A model generated the notes under the pieces. It was not told where the DNA came from. It saw only the letters and a program-made list of their open reading frames with translations, and did no database searches. DNA of 5,854 nucleotides, taken from contig JANJTI010000251.1 of assembly GCA_024711185.1 (NCBI GenBank), positions 1-5,854 of the forward strand, given 5' to 3'. Origin of the DNA: Brevundimonas sp. (GTDB lineage Bacteria; Pseudomonadota; Alphaproteobacteria; Caulobacterales; Caulobacteraceae). Below are positions 1 to 4,535 of the stretch, one piece after another; position 1 is the stretch's first letter, and each line of letters starts with the position of its first letter. Position numbers and translations under genes: made by a program.

Positions 1-339
1 GGTGGCCTGGGCGCCGCGCCACACCCGCACGCGTCCCGACCCGTCGCCGGCGGTGACCACCACCTGGCTCTGGAACACGGTCCGGCCGATTGGATCGACG
101 GCGACGACCTCGGTGACGCCGTAGCCCTTGCCGGTGATGTACAGGGTGTTGGAATCGACCACGGTCACATCGGCGATCTGGGGGTTGCCGACGATGACGG
201 AACCGGCGGGGCCGCGCAGTTGCACGCGCTGGGCCTGATCGATCTCGACGCTCAGCCGCGACTGGGCCGAGACCCCGGCAGGAGCAGCCAGCACGGCGAG
301 CGCCGCGGCGATGGCGGCAGGGCGGAGAGGAGGGGTCAT
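1..339 (-). CDS. Exported pilus/secretin N-terminal-domain protein, 3' truncated
   Basis: An open minus-strand frame runs from ATG at 339 down to the window edge, giving 113 codons without a stop; the gene continues outside the window. Residues 1-25 form a signal peptide with an Ala-rich core and a likely cleavage at VSA-Q. Residues 28-96 match the pattern of the pilus/secretin N-terminal domain (Pfam T2SS_T3SS_sec_N type): a hydrophobic strand, then VIVGNPQIADVTV, then ITGKGYGVTEVVAVD and GRTVFQSQVVV. The same pattern occurs in CpaC residues 36-107 of this window, so the two look paralogous. The start at 339 has GGAAG eight bases upstream; an in-frame ATG at 354 has no such site. The gene is divergent from pilA and shares its upstream region, suggesting an accessory periplasmic role in the Flp pilus (inference). 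From family memory, short proteins of this kind are about 150 residues and end with a Cys pair after an RVRVWRG-like motif; a full secretin cannot be excluded. Confidence 0.85.
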   Translation of the reverse strand, partial: MTPPLRPAAIAAALAVLAAPAGVSAQSRLSVEIDQAQRVQLRGPAGSVIVGNPQIADVTVVDSNTLYITGKGYGVTEVVAVDPIGRTVFQSQVVVTAGDGSGRVRVWRGAQAT

Positions 340-490
340 GGCGACGTCTTCCATTGAACGGGCGCGCGCGAAAGCGTGACCCGGACACTGCCTGCGAAAC
401 CTCAAGAAAGTCTGAAACGGGCCGCCGCCGGGAAGCTGTGGCGCCCGGGCGGTCAAGCTGTCGCGGGCCTCTGGATGTCGACGATCTAAG

Positions 491-506
491 TAAACAGGCG
501 AGTAAC
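491..506 (+). promoter_or_regulatory. Candidate degenerate CtrA box upstream of pilA
   Basis: The sequence reads TAAA-N7-GTAAC, matching 7 of 9 fixed positions of the CtrA consensus TTAA-N7-TTAAC with the correct 7-base spacer. It ends 124 bases before the pilA start. A further half-site TTAAC lies at 526-530, exactly 24 bases downstream of the GTAAC half. Known biology (CtrA control of pilA in Caulobacter) makes it plausible, but the match is imperfect and the region was searched by eye. Confidence 0.4.
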
Positions 507-617
507 CACGCCCGGCGACCGCGCCTTAACCCATATGCGCGATAACCATCCTGCGTTCTGGGGGTCAAGCGGGCTGCCGGCTCCCCCCGCGTCAGTTAGC
601 TCGCTAGATCCAAACCT

Positions 618-622
618 GAGGA
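618..622 (+). promoter_or_regulatory. pilA ribosome binding site
   Basis: GAGGA lies eight bases before the ATG at 631, an optimal Shine-Dalgarno position. It decides the pilA start at 631 and argues against the longer frame that could begin at 535, whose extra residues have no pilin character. Confidence 0.8.
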
Positions 623-630
623 TACAGATC

Positions 631-810
631 ATGACCAAGTTCGTTTCGAAGTTCATGTCCGACGAGTCGGGCGCCACCGCCATCGAGTACGGCCTCATCG
701 CCGCCCTGATCGCCGTGGTCATCATCTCGGCCGTCACGGCCCTGGGCACGACCATCAAGACCAAGTTCAACGCCGTGGTGACCGGCATGGGCGGCACCGC
801 CGGCGAATAA
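631..810 (+). CDS. pilA: Flp-type (type IVb) prepilin PilA
   Basis: This encodes a 59-residue Flp/Fap prepilin, the major subunit of the polar Flp pilus. The leader MTKFVSKFMSDESG (residues 1-14) is followed by the processing site G14|A15. The mature N-terminus ATAIEYGLIAALIAVVII has Glu at mature position +5 and Tyr at +6, the Flp motif of this pilin class. Residues 16-37 form the hydrophobic helix that spans the inner membrane before assembly and packs the fibre core afterwards. The tail (about 38-59) is short and polar. Length and sequence closely resemble Caulobacter PilA as I remember it. The start at 631 is set by GAGGA at 618-622. Processing would be by CpaA, encoded just downstream. 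A strong hairpin follows the stop, so pilA is probably expressed mostly as its own short transcript. Confidence 0.97.
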   Translation: MTKFVSKFMSDESGATAIEYGLIAALIAVVIISAVTALGTTIKTKFNAVVTGMGGTAGE

Positions 811-834
811 ACCGCGCGAATTCGCAAGTTCAGG

Positions 835-866
835 GGGCCGGGGCGGCGACGCTCCGGCCCTTCTGT
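835..866 (+). terminator. GC hairpin with GCGA tetraloop, terminator or attenuator after pilA
   Basis: Bases 835-845 pair with 850-860 over 11 positions (ten Watson-Crick pairs and one G-U at 842/853), closed by a GNRA-type tetraloop GCGA at 846-849. The 3' side runs into TTCTGTCTT, a modest T-rich tract. It starts 24 bases after the pilA stop and ends 50 bases before cpaA. This is the form of an intrinsic terminator, perhaps leaky, and would also protect the 3' end of a pilA mRNA. Confidence 0.75.
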
Positions 867-910
867 CTTGTGCACCGGGTTTTAACGGCCGCCGTGTGAG
901 AGGGGGCGGC

Positions 911-1423
911 ATGGACCTGCTGACCCTCGCGCTGCTCGGCGTCATGCCCGCCCTCGTCATCGTGGGGGGGCTCAACGACCTGACGACCATGAAGATCCCG
1001 AACTGGATCTCCGGCCTGCTGGTCCTTTTCTTCTTCCCCGCGGCCTTCGCGGTGGGCCTGCCGCTGCCCCAGCTGGCAGCACATGTGGGGGTCGCCGTGG
1101 CGGCCTTGCTGGCGGGGGCGGGGATGTTCGCCCTGCGCTGGATCGGCGGCGGCGACGCCAAGCTCATGGCCGCGGCCTGTCTCTGGCTGGGCCTGACCGG
1201 CTCCGGCATGTTCCTGCTGTGGACCGGCGTGGTGGGCGGCGTCTTCTGCCTCGCCCTGCTGTTCGCCCGTTTCCACGCGCGTCCCTACCTCGCCGGCGCG
1301 CCGGGATGGATCGTCCATCTGATGGAGCCCAAAGGCGACATTCCCTACGGCGTGGCGATCGCCGCCGGAGCGCTTCTGGCGTGGCCGGAATCTCCGCTCA
1401 TGCTGCGCTTCATCGGGGCCTGA
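911..1423 (+). CDS. cpaA: Prepilin peptidase CpaA (A24 aspartate protease)
   Basis: This 170-residue polytopic membrane protein belongs to the A24 prepilin peptidase family and should remove the leader of PilA at the cytoplasmic face of the inner membrane. The two catalytic aspartates are visible: D23 in GGLNDLTTMKIPN and D82 in the GGGDAKL (GxGD) motif. Hydrophobic segments lie near residues 4-20, 34-50, 56-75, 86-118 and 135-155. There is no N-terminal methyltransferase domain, and the length fits the short CpaA/TadV type. A GTG at 896 is also in frame, but the ATG at 911 is better because an AGGGGG stretch lies at 901-906 just before it. The gene sits 100 bases after pilA behind the hairpin and 111 bases before cpaB, so its transcription may come from pilA read-through or from a weak promoter in the gap. 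Confidence 0.95.
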   Translation: MDLLTLALLGVMPALVIVGGLNDLTTMKIPNWISGLLVLFFFPAAFAVGLPLPQLAAHVGVAVAALLAGAGMFALRWIGGGDAKLMAAACLWLGLTGSGMFLLWTGVVGGVFCLALLFARFHARPYLAGAPGWIVHLMEPKGDIPYGVAIAAGALLAWPESPLMLRFIGA

Positions 1424-1534
1424 GGCGGCGGCCCGGCCGGTTTAGGCCGGCGTTAACTCCCTGACGGGCATGGTCGTTAACGGTAGGGGACCGCCGAACC
1501 GTCCGGGTCGGCCCGGTCCCGCCGGAGACCGCTG
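1424..1534 (+). promoter_or_regulatory. cpaB leader with TTAAC motifs
   Basis: The 111-base gap between cpaA and cpaB is the only substantial gap from cpaA onward, so it is the natural place for the promoter of the cpaBCDE operon. It contains palindromic GTTAAC twice (1452-1457 and 1476-1481, 24 bases apart). GGAG at 1524-1527 is seven bases before the cpaB ATG and serves as ribosome binding site. A weak stem GGGACCG (1487-1493) with CGGTCCC (1514-1520) could form in the leader. No clear -35/-10 pair was recognised. Confidence 0.5.
1442..1457 (+). promoter_or_regulatory. Candidate CtrA box upstream of cpaB
   Basis: TTAG-N7-TTAAC matches 8 of 9 fixed positions of the CtrA consensus TTAA-N7-TTAAC with the right spacer. 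It lies 77 bases before the cpaB start. A second TTAAC is at 1477-1481. In a genome this GC-rich such a match in a short intergenic gap is unlikely to be common, and the downstream genes belong to a polar, cell-cycle-timed organelle. Binding itself is inference. Confidence 0.55.
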
Positions 1535-2443
1535 ATGAAGCCCGCCCGCATCATTGTCATCTGCATCGCCGCCGTCGCAGCCATTGGCCTGGCGCTGGTC
1601 GTGCGCGCCATGGGTTCGTCGTCCGGCGAACCGGCCGCCGTGGCCGCCGCCGCCCCGGTGGAGTCCCGGCCCATGGCCAAGGTGCTCGTCGCGGCGCACG
1701 ACCTTCAACCCGGCCAGCGCCTCACAGAGGGCGACATGGCGTGGAAGGACTGGCCGGTCGATGCCGTCGGCGCCGCCTTCATCACCGACGGCTCCGTCCC
1801 CCTTGAGGCCACCGACGTGGCCGAGGCCGTGGACCGGCCCGAGGGCGCGGTCGCCTCGGTGACGCGCGCCGCCGCCAACCTCGCCGGAGGCGGCGCCAAG
1901 GCCGACTACGTCGGTTCCGTCGTCCGCGATCCGATCGCCGCCGGAGAGCCGATCACCGGCCGCAAGATCGTTCGCGCCGGCGACAGCGGCTACATGGCCG
2001 CCTATCTCGAGCCCGGAATGCGGGCCATGGCCATTCGCGTCACGGTCGAGACCGCCGCGGGCGGCTTCATCCTGCCGGGCGACCGCGTCGATGTGGTTCT
2101 GACGCGCGAGACCAACCTGTCGAACATGGGAGCCCAGGAGGGCGATCGCTCGAAGTTCACCTCGGCCACGGTCATGCGCAACATCAAGGTCCTGGCCATC
2201 GACCAGTCGACCCGGGCGGGTGACGACGCCCAGGCCGTGGTGGGCGCCACCGCGACCCTGGAGGTCAGCCCCGGCGACGCCGAGGCCCTCGCCCTGGCCA
2301 AGTCGGAAGGCGAACTCAGTCTCGTTCTCCGATCCTACGCCGACGCCGGCGGCCCCTCCGGCGCCGTCGTCGGCGGTCGCAGGGAAGTGTCCGCTGTCCG
2401 CGTCTATCGCGGCGGCGCTCCGGAAGTGGTGGTCGTCCAATGA
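1535..2443 (+). CDS. cpaB: Flp pilus assembly protein CpaB (RcpC family, SAF domain)
   Basis: The product has 302 residues. A single N-terminal hydrophobic segment (about 5-24) anchors it in the inner membrane or acts as an uncleaved signal, followed by an Ala/Pro-rich linker (27-47). Residues 48-145 form a SAF domain, with VLVAAHDLQPGQRLTEGDM at the start and PIAAGEPITGRKIV at the end. Residues 157-268 are the RcpC/CpaB domain, with PGMRAMAIRVTVETAAGGF, LPGDRVDVVLT and a later GDAEALALAKSEGELSLVLR block. In Tad/Flp systems CpaB/RcpC acts in the periplasm with the secretin CpaC. The start has GGAG at 1524-1527. The stop overlaps the cpaC start by four bases (ATGA), implying translational coupling. 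An Ala/Gly-rich stretch (105-124) interrupts the SAF domain and may be a flexible loop. Confidence 0.94.
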   Translation: MKPARIIVICIAAVAAIGLALVVRAMGSSSGEPAAVAAAAPVESRPMAKVLVAAHDLQPGQRLTEGDMAWKDWPVDAVGAAFITDGSVPLEATDVAEAVDRPEGAVASVTRAAANLAGGGAKADYVGSVVRDPIAAGEPITGRKIVRAGDSGYMAAYLEPGMRAMAIRVTVETAAGGFILPGDRVDVVLTRETNLSNMGAQEGDRSKFTSATVMRNIKVLAIDQSTRAGDDAQAVVGATATLEVSPGDAEALALAKSEGELSLVLRSYADAGGPSGAVVGGRREVSAVRVYRGGAPEVVVVQ

Positions 2444-3861
2444 AGCGCCTGATCGCCGTCGCCCTCTCGGGTCTCGCCGTCGTCGCCGCCGGGCCCGCGC
2501 CGGAGGCTGTCGCCCAGACCCGCGCCGCTGTGTCGATGGGCTCTCAATCCCAGCTCATCAACCTCCCGCGCGGCTCGTCGATGGCGATCGACCTTCCCGC
2601 CGACGCGCGCGACGTCATCGTGCCCAACCCGGCCGTCGCCGAGGCGATGCTGCACTCCCCGCGCCGGATCACCGTCATCGGCCTGGCGCCCGGCGAGACC
2701 GACGCGGTCGTGCTCGACAATGCGGGCCGCACCATCCTGTCGCTTCGCATTCGCGTCGATGCCGGAGTCTCAGCCCTGCAGGACACCCTGGACCGGGTCA
2801 TGCCGGGTTCGCGGGTGCGCGCCGAGGCCGTCAACGACAGCGTCATCCTGACCGGGCTTGTGTCCAGCCCCGGCGAAGCGGACAGGGCCAGCCAGGTGGC
2901 TCGCGCCTTCGTCTCGGCGCCTGAGAAGGTCATCAACATGATGACCATCGAGGGCTCGGACCAGGTCATGGTCAAGGCCCGCATCGTCGAGGTGCAGCGC
3001 ACCGCGATCAAACAGCTCGGCCTCGACGTCGACGCGGTTCTCGCCAACGTCGGCGACGGTCTGAGCTTCGCCCAGCGCGCCACCTTCGCGGTCTCGGGAA
3101 GCCAGCTTGGCGGCGGCTTGCTGAACTATGTCGACCGCTCCGGCGACGGAAACCTGCTCGACACCAATCTGCGCGCCTTCGAACGCGCCGGCCTCGTGCG
3201 CATCCTCGCCGAGCCGAACCTGACTTCGGTCAACGGGGAGAACGCCGAGTTTCTCGCTGGCGGCGAGTTTCCGGTCCCTACCGGCCGCAGCGTCGACGCC
3301 ACCACCGGTCAGGTGACGGTCGGCATCGAGTTCAAGCCGTTCGGCGTGCGTCTCGCCTTCCGGCCGATCGTCCTGTCCCAGGGCCGCATTTCGCTGCAGC
3401 TCTCGACCGAGGTCTCCGAACTGACCACTGCCGGGGCCTACACCTTGGGAGGGACCGCCGACGACGGGCTGGTCATTCCGGCGCTGAACGTCCGCCGCGC
3501 CTCCAACACCGTCGAGCTGCCGTCCGGGGGCTCGCTGATGATCGCCGGCCTGCTGCGCGAAGACACCCGCCAGAATGTCGACCAGCTGCCGGGAATCGGC
3601 GACCTGCCCGTGCTCGGCGCCCTGTTCCGGTCGCGCGACTACCTGTCCGGTGAGACCGAGCTGGTGATCATCGTCGAGGCCTACATCGTCTCTCCGACAT
3701 CGCCCGGACGCCTGCAGACGCCCGCCGACGGGCTGCAGATCGCCAGCGACGCCCAGACCCTCCTGTTCGGCCAGCTGAACCAGCATTACGCGCCCCGCGG
3801 CGTCGCCCAGCCCGCCCCGGCCAGCGGCTGGAACGGCCCCGTCGGCTACGTGATCGAATGA
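2440..3861 (+). CDS. cpaC: Flp pilus outer-membrane secretin CpaC
   Basis: This 473-residue protein (RcpA/CpaC family) forms the outer-membrane channel through which the Flp pilus passes. A signal peptide spans 1-25 with probable cleavage AVA-Q. Residues 36-107 are the pilus/secretin N-terminal domain (VIVPNPAVAEAM, then TVIGLAPGETDAVVLD). Residues 110-170 form a BON-like domain (VNDSVILTGLVSSPGEADRA). The secretin domain follows at about 175-418, with LAEPNLTSVNGENAEFLAGG (256-275), the VELPSGGSLMIAGLL strand (358-372), LPGIGDLPVLGALFRS (383-398) and a hydrophobic end ELVIIVEAYIV (407-417). The tail 420-473 is Pro/Ala-rich. Length is normal for CpaC. It begins in an ATGA overlap with cpaB and ends in ATGA with a possible cpaD start. 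No lipobox is present; CpaD may assist its insertion (inference). Confidence 0.96.
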   Translation: MKRLIAVALSGLAVVAAGPAPEAVAQTRAAVSMGSQSQLINLPRGSSMAIDLPADARDVIVPNPAVAEAMLHSPRRITVIGLAPGETDAVVLDNAGRTILSLRIRVDAGVSALQDTLDRVMPGSRVRAEAVNDSVILTGLVSSPGEADRASQVARAFVSAPEKVINMMTIEGSDQVMVKARIVEVQRTAIKQLGLDVDAVLANVGDGLSFAQRATFAVSGSQLGGGLLNYVDRSGDGNLLDTNLRAFERAGLVRILAEPNLTSVNGENAEFLAGGEFPVPTGRSVDATTGQVTVGIEFKPFGVRLAFRPIVLSQGRISLQLSTEVSELTTAGAYTLGGTADDGLVIPALNVRRASNTVELPSGGSLMIAGLLREDTRQNVDQLPGIGDLPVLGALFRSRDYLSGETELVIIVEAYIVSPTSPGRLQTPADGLQIASDAQTLLFGQLNQHYAPRGVAQPAPASGWNGPVGYVIE

Positions 3862-3863
3862 GG
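3860..3863 (+). promoter_or_regulatory. Ribosome binding site deciding the cpaD start
   Basis: GAGG overlaps the cpaC stop codon and lies nine bases before ATG at 3873. The alternative cpaD start at 3858, which overlaps the cpaC stop as ATGA, has no Shine-Dalgarno-like sequence upstream, so 3873 is preferred, though coupled re-initiation at 3858 is possible. Confidence 0.5.
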
Positions 3864-3872
3864 TCGCTCCCG

Positions 3873-4529
3873 ATGCGCTTCCTGCCGCCTTTCCTCGTCC
3901 TCGCCGCCGCACTCGCGGGCTGCGCCGGGACGACCGGGTCGCCGCCGCCGCTGACGCCGCTGTCCCGCTATGCCCTGCAGGTCGAACCCGGCCTCGACCG
4001 CATCGCTCTCGCCGTCCACGACAGCGGCCTCTCGGCCAACCAGGAGGCCGCGCTTCGCGCCCTGGCGGGGCGGTATGGCGCGACCGGAACGGGCTGGGTG
4101 CAGGTGCAGGGCCCGGCGGGCGACGATCCGGCCGCGGCCCGTCAGACCTGGGCGGTGCGCGCCGCTCTCGAGGGCGCCGGCGTCCCCGGCGAGCGGATTC
4201 GCGTATCGTCCTACGACGCGCCCGATCCCCGCGCGCCCGTGCTGGCCGGTTTCGAAACCGTGCAGGCGGTCGTCCCCAACTGCGCCGCCGAGCCGCGCAG
4301 CATGGGCCCCCGCTATTCGAACCAGTCCTCCCCTGGCCTCGGCTGCGCGATCACCGCCAATATGGCGGCCCAGATCGCGGATCCCCGGGACATCCTCGGA
4401 GCGCGCGCCATGAGCCCGGCGGACTCCGGACGCGCCGCCGTGGTGTTCCAGAACTATCGCGCCGGCGAGCAGTCCTCGACGCCGCAGGAAACCCTTGTGC
4501 AGGGGCGCATCGCCCGGGCTGTGGAATAG
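3873..4529 (+). CDS. cpaD: Flp pilus lipoprotein CpaD
   Basis: The product has 218 residues (223 if started at 3858, which would only lengthen the signal peptide). A lipoprotein signal ends in the lipobox LAG-C17; the +2 residue is Ala, not Asp, so sorting to the outer membrane is expected. The C-terminal half carries the CpaD family pattern: VPNC137, then a spaced GLGC158AITANMAAQIADPRD block (about 155-173), then VVFQNYRAGEQSS (189-201). The middle part (about 53-117) has an ordered helix/strand alternation with AVRAALEGAGVPGERIRV, loosely like OmpA-type domains. CpaD proteins are needed for Flp pilus assembly; an outer-membrane role beside the secretin CpaC is the usual view. It follows cpaC by 11 bases and precedes cpaE by 6, within one operon. 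Confidence 0.93.
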   Translation: MRFLPPFLVLAAALAGCAGTTGSPPPLTPLSRYALQVEPGLDRIALAVHDSGLSANQEAALRALAGRYGATGTGWVQVQGPAGDDPAAARQTWAVRAALEGAGVPGERIRVSSYDAPDPRAPVLAGFETVQAVVPNCAAEPRSMGPRYSNQSSPGLGCAITANMAAQIADPRDILGARAMSPADSGRAAVVFQNYRAGEQSSTPQETLVQGRIARAVE

Positions 4530-4535
4530 CGCGCC

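Larger units (their letters stand above)
340..630. promoter_or_regulatory. Divergent intergenic region upstream of pilA
   Basis: No credible gene lies here; the short plus-strand frame starting at 354 is arginine-rich and has no family pattern. The region must carry promoters for the minus-strand gene ending its start at 339 and for pilA at 631. The pilA-proximal half (485-550) is locally A/T-richer than its surroundings and contains three NTAACC motifs: GTAACC at 502-507, TTAACC at 526-531 and ATAACC at 542-547. These resemble CtrA half-sites (consensus TTAA-N7-TTAAC). In Caulobacter crescentus pilA transcription is known to be controlled by CtrA. I found no convincing sigma-54 -24/-12 pair on the plus strand and no GANTC methylation site. 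Confidence 0.6.

Noticed and set aside
354..545. Small plus-strand gene in the divergent gap
   Set aside because: Arg-rich composition, no ribosome binding site, and it overlaps the likely promoter region.
637..654. Direct repeat AAGTTC at the start of pilA
   Set aside because: It is explained by the repeated Lys-Phe codons in the PilA leader peptide.
535..810. Longer pilA starting at 535
   Set aside because: The extra 32 residues lack pilin or leader character, and the Shine-Dalgarno GAGGA and the family length of 59 residues support the start at 631.
1433..1450. CCGGCC/GGCCGG hairpin as a terminator after cpaA
   Set aside because: Only a 6-bp stem with no T tract, and it overlaps the CtrA-like box; it is more likely incidental to GC-rich sequence.
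2770..3912. A 380-codon minus-strand frame opposite cpaC
   Set aside because: Low-complexity Gly/Asp/Arg composition without a domain; a shadow of the cpaC codon bias. The same applies to the minus frame at 1442-2440 opposite cpaB.
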